Shown here piece by piece: positions 25,327 through 37,867 of a DNA stretch of 64,000 nt; within the stretch, counting starts at the first letter, position 1, and each line of letters starts with the position of its first letter. The notes beneath the pieces are model-generated. The model had not been told where the DNA came from, did not search any database, and worked only from the letters and a program-made list of their open reading frames with translations. Location of the stretch: positions 40,288,611 through 40,352,610 of the forward strand of contig CM060081.1 of assembly GCA_030533445.1 (NCBI GenBank). Reading direction: 5' to 3'. A program made the translations under genes and the position numbers. The stretch is from Cyprinodon diabolis. Taxonomy: Eukaryota > Chordata > Actinopteri > Cyprinodontiformes > Cyprinodontidae.

Positions 25327-25560
25327 CCACTGACTTTAATCCTGGTGATGTCTTTTCTCAAGTGTCCGTGTCTGTCCTGCTCGAATGTTGCCTCTCGTCT
25401 TCAGGAGGACCAGTTTTATCTTGAAGTTAGAATCAGAGGAAGTGCGGATCCCAAAGCCAGGCCTTATCCAGACTGACAGCTGGGATAATCAGGTTACTGA
25501 TGCAGTAGCTGCTACATTTTTAGGGAGCGCGACTTAGGATGCGTCTCTCAACGACTCTGT
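25327..25560 (-). promoter_or_regulatory. Probable 5' leader exon and promoter region of short ANKS1 transcript
   Basis: On the minus strand a purine-rich segment ends CAGTGG|GTAAGA (donor at 25326-25325), 557 bp upstream of the ATG-bearing exon. The segment has no long open frame, and the sequence just above it (about 25520-25560) is locally GC-richer with CpGs. This is inferred to be a non-coding first exon with its promoter. The transcription start is not defined by any motif that I can see. Confidence 0.4.
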
Positions 25561-26489
25561 GAGTCTGAGGTCGCAAAGTTGAACTTGGTGGCTTTATTGA
25601 GGTGATGACATGGAATGACATTTTGACATCCATTGTGAAATGCCATAAGAACATTTACATATATACTCAAACTTTATTGCTTATTTACTTCACATTTTAC
25701 AAATAGAGTGCAATAATAAGCAATTAGTTAATTCTAATAAAGCTCACCTCAAAACTGAGCAGTCCTTAATGTTATTGTGTATCTAAAAAAAATGCTCAGG
25801 AATGTAATAATCCCTATTGAAAGGAAACAGAAAAGTCATGTATATATTTTTGATTTTCTCAATTTAAGACACTTAACCTTTACGAACAAAAAACCTTTGA
25901 TTTATGTTTACAGTTTATTGTCATTTATTTAAACAGCCAAAGCCCAGCCTGACAGATTTACTAAGGAATGTTCTAAATCAAAAGATGCTGGAAGAGAGAC
26001 ATTTTTAGTTTTAGCACAGAAATCTTTCATCCTAGTGTTGATTTTGCTGCCAAGTATCCAACAGAAATAAAATGTTTAAATTTTATAAAATCCTAATATA
26101 GTTTTTAAAGTTTTTGGCAAAAATCCTAATTGTTTAACAATAATCTGGAACCTGCATTTTGCAAACTCATGCCTTTTATTTTCATTGTATCAACTGATTT
26201 GGCTGTAGTTCATACATGTCTTATATTTTAGACCACAAGCAGTTTCTTTGTTTCTTGAATAGTTTCTCTCAAGCTCAGTCATTTAAGTGTTATATTGTAT
26301 AATTTCTACAAATATTGTATGTGAATTCTCTGTCATATATTGTTCCTCTAAGTATTATAAAACTTTAATTTTGTGCCAACTTAATAAGAACCTTGTATCT
26401 AGTTTCACTGTCTGATACATCACATACATGTTTCAATCATAATATACAAACAAACTTAATATAATATGAAATTTAATTTGCATTTGGAA
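25561..26489. other. Intergenic AT-rich sequence, nothing recognised
   Basis: No open frame or repeat family was identified. Confidence 0.4.
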
Positions 26490-27550
26490 TAATCCTTCTT
26501 CTCGTGCATAAAGCCCTAAATAATAACCTCCTCTTATATCAGAGATCTGATCATTCCTTATGTCTCAATTTGCAGGTTTACTAGTGGTTGCAAGAATTTC
26601 TAAAAGTAGAATGGGAGGCAGATCTTTTAGTTGTCAGGCTCCTCTCCTGTGGAACCAACTACCAGTTTTAGTCTGTGAGGCACACAACCTTTCCACTTTT
26701 AAGTCTAGGCTTAAAAATAAAAAGTAAAATTAAAAAAATTAAAATGGAAGTTATGTCCATAGTTATGCTGGTGTAGGCTTAGAATGCTGGAGGACATAGG
26801 GACCACTTTCACAATTCTATCTACCATTCTGTGGTATTTTCTTGTTCAAGCCATAATTTTATGTTCTCTTTGCTTTTTCTCATCATAGTAACTTAATCTG
26901 GTCCATTTCTGTTTGGTTGTGTGACCATCAAGGAGAGAAATATCAGCTAGATTAGATTATAGATGGACAGAGTTGGGCCTTTTCGTGTTTGTTTAGTCCA
27001 GTTTCTCTCCTAGGCATTGCTATGGGCTCATCTTTTACTGTGAATAACTGGATGTGATCTCTTTCATCGCTTTGGCATGAAAACAGGCTCAGATCGCTTA
27101 TGCTTAACTTTTTCTTTTCAATACAGCTATGGGACTAGTTTACCATTACCTTTTTTTTACATCAAAAGTATTTATGGATCAGTGCTTCTCTCTGCTAGAC
27201 GGCAAGTCAGTATAAGCAGGTTACTCATACTGAGGCAAGTTTTAGTGGAGGTTTATTCCTGTTAAACAGGAGTTTTTCCTCTCCACTGTCACTGCATGCA
27301 AGCTCAGTGTAAGGAATTGCTGCAGAGTCACTGACACAATGCAGGCAAACACTATCTACTTTAGCTATACTCATACAGAATGAGCGTGTCCTGCAAAGTC
27401 AATGACATAATGCAATCAGCAGCTTTTACTGAGATAGACATTTTTTAAGCAATCTGACTGGATGTTTTGGATAAAATAGTCTCTGTAAAGTGCCTCGAGA
27501 TAATGTGTTGTTAATTGGAGCTATAAAAAATAAGCTGTATTGAAATCAAT
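26490..27550 (+). mobile_element. Decayed L2-like LINE, 3' portion
   Basis: Around 26500-26720 the degraded frame reads ALNN...LISELIIPYVSI and later APLLWNQLP-like residues (CTCCTGTGGAACCAACTACC), the C-terminal end of fish L2/Maui-type polymerase. Around 27245-27300 is the shared 3' UTR (TATTCCTGTTAAACAGGAG, TTTTTCCTCTCCACTGTC). Around 27485-27550 is the tail (AAAGTGCCTCGAGATAATG ending with TATTGAAATCAATTGA). The stretch between is an additional or diverged segment. Stops occur throughout, so the copy is dead. Confidence 0.7.
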
Positions 27551-30103
27551 TGACCATAGGTCAAGAAACATAATTCTAAGTCAATCTTAACTTGACTGTA
27601 TGCTTGGGTTGTTTTAAAATGATTATATAAATAAGATATAGATGGTTTATATAAACTTAATTTGTAAAGGTGACTTGAACAGCCTCTTTTGCTGCAGTAT
27701 AAAACTGATGTAAATGTTTATTTTTCAGTTTTCTTTTCTCGTATAACAGAAATACATTTTCTGAACTAAGGGCATGTGGAAATGTATTTCCACATATAAT
27801 TCTCCACATGTGCTGTTAGAGCACTTCCTGTGAAGGCCTTGATGATTTTATGAGACAACGTAGTTAGAGAAATGAGATTATTAAATAAAGCATCCATCTT
27901 TGTGTACATCATAAAATATACTAATTCATTGGGTTTAATGTTTAGGCTTCAAATGTGCAGCTTGGAACCAGGTAGCTGTCTCATTAATCTTCTGACAATA
28001 TCTTGGTTCAGATCATTTTCTTTCAGTGCTGGAGCTACATTTACACTAAATATTCAAGTTTCACAATCACATTCATTTAAAGGCAGTGCCAAAGCATATA
28101 TATCTTTGAGTCAAGTTTCCTTGTTTGGATCTGCTACTTGGTGGAATATGTCACGTGATTTAAGCAGTTGTTTTAAAAAAGGTAAAGAGAAAAATGTTAA
28201 TGGCATGGAAACACTTGAGGGAAGATCTCTCCCATTGTGTGCTATTTATGACTCTTCTAAAAGGGAGCAGAAGCTGACAAAAAAAGTCTCTTGCGAGACA
28301 TCTTTAATATTCACAGCAACTGTAGTTGTATACAGACCTCCATGTGCCCTGTGCCCTCAATCAGCCAAGTTTCTTGCAAACTCACCTCTTCCCTGTGGGC
28401 AGCGCTGGTGTGTGCATGACATAAAAGATAACATCCTTCTCCCACCAAGGACGGGGCGCTGAGCCACAGACTGCTGAGGTTAGCAATAACAAAAAGCCAC
28501 GTCTAATGATGCACGCTAAATTGCACATCTAATGATCTCTCTGACGGTGATGAGGGTGAAGCTGTTTGTGTCATCCACATCTTCTGTGGCATTTAAACAA
28601 CCAAGGCTCTGGAATACAACGTGTTCAAGATAATGATGTCTTCACGGCATATTAGAGGGACTAAAATAAAACATGAATCCCCTCCTTCAGCTGGCTGGAT
28701 GCTGAGCCTGGGGCTGAAGACAGTGGTGACTCATGAACGAAATGCTCACTGTGCAAGTCGCAGAGATGCTGCATGTACAGTAAACACTCACTATGCAGTG
28801 CAGCGTTATCATGTGCACACCATTTTTGTCTAAAATGCTCTTCCTGATGTGTAAATGCCTTTTCAGGACTCTTGCAGTAGTATGTGATGTTCCTTCCCCA
28901 GCCGTATTAGCTCCCACTCTTAAAATTGGCATTTTTAATTACACAGTACACATTTTAATATCTTTGCTGCAATTTAGTGCCCTGTAGAGCCAAACGAAGC
29001 AACTGGCATCATGGAGATGGAACATAGGGCCACTGGAGAAACATCTAATAAAGTGAATGAGCCACAGAAGCAATTACTCTCAGACAGGCTTTAGAACAAA
29101 GTAGCCCAAATCAGCCTCGTATAAACATTATAATTTATGTTTTACATTTCCTTTTCTGCCAGGAAATGTAGACCTCAAAGCGGTGAAATGGTTTAATGTT
29201 CTGTGCTTTGCCTGTTAATTTTGATTCGTTTCCTATTAAAAAACATTAGAAAAAAAATAAAGATATCATTCATCGAGGTTATCATTTTCAAATTTGCAAA
29301 ATGTTTATCCCAGAGGTAGCTGCACACTCAAATAATTATGCTGTTACCTACATGGACTGAAAAGCAGGACAAAATTTACAAGCTAATAATTCAAGATGTG
29401 GAATTTCAAATACTGCAGACGTGTTAAAAAGCAGGCAGAAAATGATATTAACATTTAGTTTGTATTTTCAAAAGGCGCCTTTCACTTTAAGGCATTATTC
29501 TTCATATATTTCCTAGTCGTAGAAAACACTTCAAAGTCATGGGTAGGAATGAGCATTTTTGACCCAGGAAACAGTGACTCTACCTGCTGTTGGCTCAGAA
29601 TGGCTAAATCTGAGACTGTTGTGAAACCTTTTCAACAGACACGGAACAGAGCTGACCTCCCAGCAGGGAAATGGAGGGGGCAAGCCGTGCATGGCTGAGT
29701 GAAGACGTAGTGCTAGATATCCGTCAGCTTCTGAGAAGGAGAGAGAGAAAAAGGAAAACAAAGAGAGGCTGAAGGGATGAGACACTCTTTTCTCGGATTC
29801 TATGAGCTCAGTTGCTAGACAAGCAGGCTTACTCTGTGGATTTTCTCAAACACACTTCAATAAATAACATCTGAATCTTCTATTGTTTGTAGGGATACTG
29901 ACAAATTCACCTGGAGAGAAATAATCAGACAATTTTCAAATAGAGAAGGATGTGCTTCTGGCATTTGACTAAGTTAACTGGATGACTCAGTGATTATAGA
30001 GTCTATTTTTATAGAAAAAGGAGAGAAGTGGCTTCCAAATGTTAAATCCTTGTGCTGTTTCTAATGTTTCTCTTTAGAAGATTTGCCCAAACTATGTGTA
30101 AAT
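27551..30103. other. Intergenic sequence, one long chance frame
   Basis: A 196-codon plus-strand frame at 27872-28462 has no recognisable domain and a composition like the surrounding AT-rich DNA. It also lacks splice or promoter context, so it is not called as a gene. Nothing else was identified. Confidence 0.4.
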
Positions 30104-30887
30104 ACAATACCTTACCAAAAGTATTCGTACACCTGCCTTGATTAACGTTTCATCCATTGGGTTTAATGTGATGGTGGTCCATGCTGTCCATACAGTTTGA
30201 ACTTCTGCTCTTCTGTCCACAAGGTTTAGAACCATGTTTATAGCAATTCTCGTTCTTTCTTCCAGAGGTACATTTGGGAGGTCATAGACTAAATTTGTCA
30301 AGACTATCTGGCTCTTAGGCTTCATAATGCATCACAAAGGTTTTCTATCAGGTTTATGCCAGGACTCTGTGCAAGCCTAAGTTCACCTATACTGAAGTAT
30401 TTAGGGACATTACTTTGTGTACTGATGCACAGTCATGTTGGAAGAAGTGGTCAACTCCAAACGGTAACCACAAGTTTGGGAACATGGAATTTGACTAAAT
30501 CTATCAATATGCTAAAGCAGGAAAGCCCAGCTCCCGAAAAAACAAAACAACAACCCAACACATAATCCTCCCTGAGGTATACAGAGGGTCAAGATATATC
30601 ATGAAATACATAAATTTGAATTTCTTGAAAGAAATACCATGAAATGAACAGACTTAACATTTATTTATTTATCTAATACATGATTCAAATGTTAAATATA
30701 CAGTTACCACTCCACCACAGCACCACTCCATCCAACACTCTGTGCTGCGCTTGGTGATGTATGGCTTGGATGCAGCTGTTCAGCTACAGAAGCCCATGAA
30801 GCTCTCTCTGCGCTGTTCTTGAGCTAATGCAAAGGCCACTTGGGGGTCGGAGGTCTGTAGCAACTGACTGCAGAATGTTCGCAAAGA
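30104..30887 (-). pseudogene. Decayed Tc1 transposon of the same family as 56.7 kb
   Basis: On the minus strand the sequence follows the intact Tc1 at 56736-57983 segment by segment: the terminal CCAAAAGTATT block near 30112, the region of the conserved Asn-Pro-Ile-Glu tail, CATGTTGGAAGAAG near 30434, TGTATGGCTTGGATGCAGCTG near 30759, and TTCTTGAGCTAATG near 30820. Many stops, indels and a non-matching stretch about 30590-30700 show long decay. The 5' terminal repeat is missing, cut off where LINE sequence begins at about 30890. Confidence 0.8.
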
Positions 30888-30889
30888 TA

Positions 30890-31620
30890 CAAAGATAGAG
30901 AGGCAATAACCCCTCTAAACTTTTAAAAACCATAAACAAAATCTTATAAAACATCCTGTAGCTGACTGGAGGCCAGTGCAGTGAAGTCACCAAATGTGCC
31001 AACGGGCACCGTGTTGGTGACCCCTGCTCTAGACCAACATAAGGCAGAGAGGGCTTTACTTTACTAAGCAAACACAACTGGAAAAAGTAGATTTGACAAC
31101 TGCACTTATATGCTTGTCAGATTTAAAATATGTATCCAAAATCACACCAAGGTTAATAGCAGTCCCTTCTCAGTGTGTCCAAGGCAGTGACATGAAATGG
31201 ATTTACAAACACAACAATTTCCGTTTTAGAGTTATTTAGAGTTAGGCTCTTCACTTCCTTCTGACGTTCAAACTGAATTAGCACATTTCCTGAAAAGCAG
31301 ACATATATCTGCAAATACATATCTGCAAAATAATGGAATGGGATGTTATGCCTTCAAAATACTGACTGACTAAAGTAAAGCCCTCTCTGCCTTATGTTGG
31401 TCTAGCATATACAAAGAAAACAGTAAAGGTCCCAAGACAGAAACCTGTGGCACTCCACAGCTGAGTGAGATCACATTAGAGGAAAAAGGCCAGCCTTCCA
31501 AAGGACACAAAATAAGATTTTATGACTGACAACATCAAAGGCTGCCAGAATCTAAAGTTAACATCATAAACAGAAAGTGCCATTTCCATGTGGTGGTATA
31601 GCTTAAGTCAGTTTTTTTTT
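30890..31620 (-). pseudogene. Decayed L2/Rex1-like LINE reverse transcriptase
   Basis: Minus-strand frames from 31620 downward show remnants in the right order: a 'FDVVSHKILF' block, a ...VSVLGPLLFSLYM block (31400-31450) and a LNNSKTEIVVF-like block (about 31205-31240). These are followed by VILDTYFKSD-like, LLSKVKPSLPYVGLE (31030-31075) and LTSLHWPPVSYRMFYKILFMVFKSLEG (about 30920-30990). This order is that of a non-LTR reverse transcriptase through its C-terminal part. Numerous stops and frameshifts make it non-functional. Confidence 0.75.
31029..31405. repeat. 35-bp perfect inverted repeat inside LINE relic
   Basis: Positions 31029-31063 (CTAGACCAACATAAGGCAGA...) and 31371-31405 are exact reverse complements. 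In LINE sense only the 31029 copy is in its proper coding place, as the SKVKP...VGLE segment. The other copy interrupts the sequence just after the GPLLFSLYM block. Confidence 0.9.
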
Positions 31621-34166
31621 CTTCTAATTTGCTTCCAAATCCATTTAAGCTTGAACAAAAACTAACTTTTTTTCAGAATTTCTGACAAAATATGTTATTC
31701 TGAATTTTTATCATAATTTAGCTACACTTTAGGACCAAAGTTTGAATTTATAATTTAATTCCTAGTAAATGAGGCACAACCATGCCAAAGGAATCTTTAA
31801 GAGAATTTGTTGGAAGAAATTCAAGTAGACAATTAGAGTATCTTAAGAAACAGCCTGAGCTGAGTTCAGAGAAGAATCAAACCAGGATTGGTTGAGCCTT
31901 TAATAGAAGAGACATTAAAACAATTATTAAAGGTGTCACACAAAGTTTGTTAAAATACTGCATTATTAGTTTCAACAGGATTCACAACCATCTCTAAAAT
32001 ATTAAACAGGACTTAGGGTCTGCTACTTTTTGAAGATATCATGTTTGTCATATACTCAACTTTTGCACACTTTACTGTTCCCTGATAATTTACCAAATAG
32101 TTCCTTAAAATGTCCAAAAATATTTTAATGCACCAAAGAGAGGGCACACTCATACTTATGTTAGAGTGTGACTTCTTTTTTTTTTTTATTTTACCTCAGG
32201 CTGTTTGGTTATGATATCAATCCCTAAATTAATTATAAATGGAATGTATGTTCTGGCTTTGTTGAATATCAATACAGAATAAATGTAAAAATAATTTAAA
32301 AACCGTTTGAATTGAAAATGGAGCCAAAACCTACCCTTTGCATTTATTTCTTTAGTCTACAGTAAAAAAAAACTTTCTTTGGTGGTCAAATTTAAAGTCA
32401 GAATCGTATCAATTTGCAAAATGACAAAAAATAAAACATTTATAGAACAAAATGCAGAATTTTTCTGCAAATAATTTGTGGATGTCAACAATTTTCTATA
32501 TAAGTGATGAGATAACCAATATACTTTAACTGTTCTGTTGTAATTTGTCCATGAAATTCTGAAATATTTCATGTCAATGTCAATCCACATGGGAAAACAG
32601 AGTTATGTCCTAGCGTACAAATGAGTAAAATGTACTTAATGTAAATTCACAAAATGCTGTGAGACTTTGATGCACATAGAGAAGGCTATGTGCTCTAATG
32701 ATGTTCCTCAAGACCTGGGGCTAAATGCATGAACAATGTGCAACTGAGAAGCACACAAATCTTTTCTGCATAGAAACATATGAATATGCAATGAAAATAT
32801 GTGCATGATGTGCATTTTTTACACCATTTGGGAACATTTATTTAAAGCAGTTCACTTTGAATATAGTGAGAAGGGGAACAAAATGGAGCAGAATTCAACA
32901 CACAATGAATCAGCTAATTTCTATGAAAATTCTTTGCTCTAGTTTTATTACCCTCATTAAATTGAGGGTGAACATAACACTGCTCTTAATGATCATAGAT
33001 CATAACAGCTGCTCTGATGCAGCTGAATAAATAATGAAAAAAAATTCCCTGGCATATGATGATGATAAGGTACTACTTAAACATTTTTCCAATTTAGGTT
33101 TCTTAACAAATATAGAATGCCTATAAGAGTATCCGAAAAGCTAAATCTTTTCGTTATCTTTAGTGATTGCTGGAGGCACAAGTTATATCAGATATAAATT
33201 GTAACATTTTTAAGTAAAGTAACACACTTTTTTAATCAGACTGGTATTTATATGCACAATTAACAGATAATAGATATCTGTCAAGGGGAAGATGTAGTCA
33301 TTTATATGCAGATATCACTATTTCTGTCAACAGACAGTTATTAGCATGAAATGGCAGATTTTTGTGCTTTTGAGGTGAAAGCCAACCAGGTGAAGACAGA
33401 AAGCATTTGCAAAAATAACTCAAAACTGATATGTTTTTCATGTAAACAAATTGAGTTGTAAAGCAAACCAAACAGCTGCAGAAAAATTGAAATATTCTAG
33501 TCTACCAGGATCTGCCGGCATACAAATATAAACATTTCATCCATCTCTTCATCCTTCCGAATCTACAACCTTGACATAATTCATACCATATTACAGTATT
33601 TGGTCTATGCAAATTTTTGTGCATTTTATTAAGCACTTTATTATCGCTCAAATATTCTTACAATTGCAAATATGGATATAAACTTAAATGTAATTTATAT
33701 TAATTAATGGTTTTCCCTTTTTTTTTTGATTTTCTGATTCTGTTTTCATTTTTCTAACTTGTTATTTACATTCAATGGCAATTCTGGAGGGATCGCAATC
33801 ATACCCAAACAAACAAAAATCACACTATTGCATAATTTCACCAGCACAGGTTGTATGAACCTTGTGTGATAAGGGAGCGCTAATGCTTTTCCTGTGCTGC
33901 TGGGTGTTGCATGATATAAAACAATACTGCTGGGCTTAATCCCCTATCGAACAGGGGATAGGGGGTCACATTTTTTTAAGACAAAATAAGTCAGGTGAAT
34001 CAGAACAACTTAAGGTGTTACTATTTCTGTCTGATTTGTTTCCTCAGCATGGGAAGTTTAAATGGTATGGGAAATGACATTCCAATAGTGAAGGGATCTG
34101 CAGCACAACTTGGTCAGAACAAAAAGTAATTTGCAGAACAAATTTTATTAAAGATAATTTTACATC
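31621..34166. other. Intergenic AT-rich sequence, nothing recognised
   Basis: No coding potential was seen. A small hairpin-like CCCCTATC...GATAGGGG lies near 33942-33965. Confidence 0.4.
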
Positions 34167-34894
34167 TGTCACCATTTTCTTAAGAGATCTGACCCACATG
34201 CAGTAAACACACCAGGGTAAAAGTTTGAACAGGTTTATTGATAAGGACAGCGGGGGTTGGATTCAGGAAACTCAGTGGGCTGGTGAACCAGAACAGGAAG
34301 AGGGAAGGGAAGTATCAGCGGTTAGCTCAGGATCCGTGGGAAATTTGAGCGATGGCTGGAAAGACAGAGAAAATGGGACTCACGTTGGTTAAGAAGACCT
34401 CTTCTCCCAGAATCCAGTTAGTTTGGGTTTATCCAGAGGTAGAGACTCGTTGGAGGGCAGACAGGTCAAGACTTGGTTGGAACCTGAGGAGCTATTAAGT
34501 GGACTGTCATTTGGGAATCCGGGAGGACTTGAACGGAACTTGTGGAGGTTAATCCCCTGCTCAGTGTGAGACTCAAACAATCCTTCCAGGGGAAGAAGGC
34601 CAAACATCCAGCTTGCAGGAAGGCTTCCTGCCAAAAAGGCAAAGACAAAATTAGGGTTAGGCTTAGCGCAAACAAAGACTCAGTTAGACTCAGCAAAACT
34701 CAGCTTGGCTAGAGTACCCGAAACTAGCAAACACTCTGGCGTCGAGGTAGTGACAGTCCACCACTCAAGTAGTCCTCAGTAATGAGCCAACCAGCCGCAG
34801 GTGTGTGGGAGGACCAACGAGAACAGGGCGCCACCTGGTGGTGGAGGGAGAGAACAACACAAAAACACAACCCACACAAACTGGATTCCTAACA
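34167..34894 (-). mobile_element. Solo LTR-like element, minus orientation
   Basis: In reverse complement it begins TGTTAGGAATCCAG and ends with GGTGACA. It carries a polyadenylation signal (TTTATT on the plus strand at 34234-34239) and the same layout as the LTRs at 1313 and 42536 (AAAAGTTTGAACAGGTTTATT next to ACCCACATGCAG). No clean target duplication was found, so the borders may be off by a few bases. Confidence 0.6.
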
Positions 34895-34895
34895 T

Positions 34896-35042
34896 CAACC
34901 CATGTCAAACCTATTACAGAAAACAAAAGGTCCCCACTTGGTTTCTAAAGAACGACAGGGGTCCACTGTTGGCTGGTGAAGAACGACACAAGTCCCCACT
35001 GAGATAGGATGGAGCGACATACACACTCCATGATGGGTGAAT
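34896..35042 (+). repeat. Recurrent ~145-bp module, copy A
   Basis: It begins CAACCCATGTCAAAC and includes AGAACGACAGGGGTCCACTG and AAGTCCCCACTGAGATAGGA. About four fifths of positions match copy B at 35290. The LTR at 34167-34894 abuts its left end. Confidence 0.8.
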
Positions 35043-35289
35043 ATAGCAGATATTAACTGAAATAATGTTTTTTAGACATATTTATATCAATCAAGTCTGT
35101 ACAAAACAACACTGGTATTCTCGAACCATACCATGACACACCTCTTATTAAAGTGTTTCATAGTTTTAAACCACAGATTGAAATGCAAATAATTCTTCTT
35201 GTGGTTCTGATCTTACAAAGTTTGAATATGTATTTTCCTCTGAGGTTATAAAATTCTTAAATATGTGTGTATTTTTTTGTTTTTGGTTC

Positions 35290-35438
35290 CAACCCATGTC
35301 AAAGCCATTAAAGGAAAATTAAAGGTCCCTACTTGGTTTGTACAGAACGACAGGGGTCTACTGTTGGCCGGTGCAGAACGAGACCAGTCCCCACTGAGAT
35401 AGAATGTAATGACATATTCACTTCAGGATGAGCGAATA
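35290..35438 (+). repeat. Recurrent ~145-bp module, copy B
   Basis: It begins CAACCCATGTCAAAG and ends AGGATGAGCGAATA, collinear with copy A in the same orientation about 390 bp downstream. Confidence 0.8.
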
Positions 35439-35798
35439 AAGAAGAAAGAAATTACGAACTGAGTTGTGTAGGTCTTTGCTCAGTATTTTATTACGGTGCC
35501 GGAGTCTGGCGTTACTGGCAACAACCTCCCGGTGAAAAAGTTCAGTGTAGAACCTTGATATATTTCTTATATGTACATAGAAATAGCTCCTAAAATACAT
35601 TATATGGAGATATGGTTTGACCATGTGAAGTTACATATCTGCAATATCTTACCATATTCCAGATAAGGTTAGATAGTGGAATAGGTTCATTACTATATCA
35701 GATCATAGATTAACAAAACACATTATCCTTTGGGATTTTACAAATAGGTATACTTGGGCCAGACATATAGAAAAGATATTTGAGATATTTGGCACATA

Positions 35799-37019
35799 CA
35801 CTCACCAGCCACTTTATTAGGTACACCTGTCCAACTGCTCGTTAACACTTCATTTCTAAGCAGCCAATCACATGGCGGCAACTCAGTGCATTTAGGCATG
35901 TAGACACGGTCAAGACAATCTCCTGCAGTTCAAACCGAGCATCAGTATGGGGAAGAAAGGTGATTTGAGTGACTTTGAACGTGGCATGATTGTTGGTGCC
36001 AGAGGGGCTGGTCTGAGTATTTCAGAAACTGCTGATCTACTGGGATTTTCACGCATAACCATCTCTAGGGTTTACAGAGAATGGTCCGAAAAAGAAAAAA
36101 CATCCAGTGAGTGGCAGTTCTGTGAGCGGAAATGCCTTGTTGATGCCAGAGGTCAGAGGAGAATGGCCAGACTGGTTCGAGCTGATAGAAGGGCAACAGT
36201 GACTCAAATAACCACCCGTTACAACCAAGGTGGGCAGAAGAGCATCTCTGAACGCACAGTACGTCGAACTTTGAGGGAGATGGGCTACAGCAGCAGAAGA
36301 CCACACTGGGTGCCACTCCTTTCAGCTAAGAACAGGAAACTGAGACTACAATTTGCACAAGCTCATCGAAATTGGACAATAGAAGATTGGAAAAACGTTG
36401 CCTGGTCTGATGAGTCTCGATTTCTGCTGCGACATTCGGATGGTAGGGTCAGAATTTGGCGTCTACAACATGAAAGCATGGATCCATCCTGCCTTGTATC
36501 AACTGTTCAGGCTGTTGGTGGTGGTGTCATGGTGTGGGGAATATTTTCTTGGCACTCTTTGAGCCCCTTGGTACCAATTGAGCATCGTTGCAACGCCACA
36601 GCCTACCTGAGTATTGTTGCTGACAATGTCCATCCCTTTATGAACGCAATGTACCTAACTTCTGATGGCTACTTTCAGCAGGATAATGTGCCATGTCATA
36701 AAGCTGGAATCATCTCAGACTGGTTTCTTGAACATGATAATGAGTTCACTGTACTCAAATGGCCTCCACAGTCACCAGATCTCAATCCAATAGAGCATTT
36801 TTGGGATGTGGTGGAATGGGAGATTCGCATCATGGATGTGCAGCCGACAAATCTGCAGCAACTGTGTGATGCTATCATGTCAATATGGACCGAACTCCCT
36901 GAGGAATGCTTCCAGCACCTTGTTTAATCTATGCCACGAAGAATTGAGGCAGTTCTGAAGGCAAAAGGGGGTCCAACCCGTTACTAGCATTGGGTACCTA
37001 ATAAAGTGGCCGGTGAGTG
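35799..37019 (+). mobile_element. Tc1/mariner element, DD36E type
   Basis: The element starts CACTCACCAGCCACTTTATT and ends with the near-perfect complement ...GGCCGGTGAGTG. About 25 of the first 26 terminal positions match. TA dinucleotides flank it at 35797-35798 and 37020-37021. It carries one transposase gene and no other cargo. Confidence 0.93.
35947..36987 (+). pseudogene. Tc1/mariner transposase, DD36E, single late stop
   Basis: The frame starts MGKKGDLSDFERGMIVGARG and runs 326 codons to a TAA at 36925-36927. In the same frame the family's C-terminus continues for 19 more codons (SMPRRIEAVLKAKGG... to TAG at 36985-36987). The TAA sits where relatives have Asp or Glu, so it is a point nonsense mutation. 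Domain order: a helix-turn-helix pair (about 1-110) for terminal-repeat binding, then the DDE catalytic core with [19 protein letters not shown] and [12 protein letters not shown]. There are 36 residues between the second Asp and the Glu, against 34 in classical Tc1. That spacing matches the DD36E group described as Incomer. Loss of the last residues may or may not abolish activity. Confidence 0.9.
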
Positions 37020-37867
37020 TATAGGAATAATGTACAGAATAAGATGAGATGTAAAATTGAATAGCTTAAACTATTTAATTTTGAAGTTTAATGGGCAGTT
37101 GATATCTCAAATAAACAAAAGTAACTTACTTACATTTTACTAAAGGATCTTGACCCATGTGCATCATTGATCTTGCCTAAAAAAACGACGGTCCATGTGT
37201 ACCAAGTTCAGATCTGGCACTTTGGCTTTGGAGACTGGATGTTATGGTTCAGTCCCAGAGGAAGACCAAAGATGTTTTTGTTTGATTTGGAGGAAAATGA
37301 GAGTGAAGTCTGTTTTTGTTTTACTGTCCGTTGTACTTGAAGTTGACAAATGATTTATTTACTAAAATACTTGATATTAACGGATGGGGATAAATATCTA
37401 TTTAAAGAATATTTATGCCTATCCGTTTGTTTGTATGTTTTTCTTGTGTCTTGTAAGCTTTACTGTACTGGGCACCTATAAAAGGGTAAATGTCACTTAT
37501 CTAGTATCTGTCTGTCTGTCTACAAAAATCAGACACTATACTTTATCTCACATAGGTACTGATGGTCATAATAATTTTTTCTAATATGTATGTTAATACT
37601 TAGCTCTCTCTCTCAGTCTTTCTGTCTGTAAAGCCTGTTTTGTTTTTTATCTTATTTTGTAAGATTGTAAGTGTAAGTGTAAGTGTGATTATTCAGTAAT
37701 TTTGCCATGTGCTCAGAAAAAAGCCATCTAATAACAAATGTTTATATAGGGTTAAGACGAAGATCTTTTACATAACAAAATTACATTTTTCCTCTGTAAC
37801 ATTTAAAGGAATACATTGCATTTTTTTTTGTTTACAATTCCGGAAAACAGTTACTCTGTGGTCATAT

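Noticed and set aside
27872..28462. 196-codon plus-strand frame
   Set aside because: It has no motif, no splice or promoter context and AT-driven composition, so it is probably chance.
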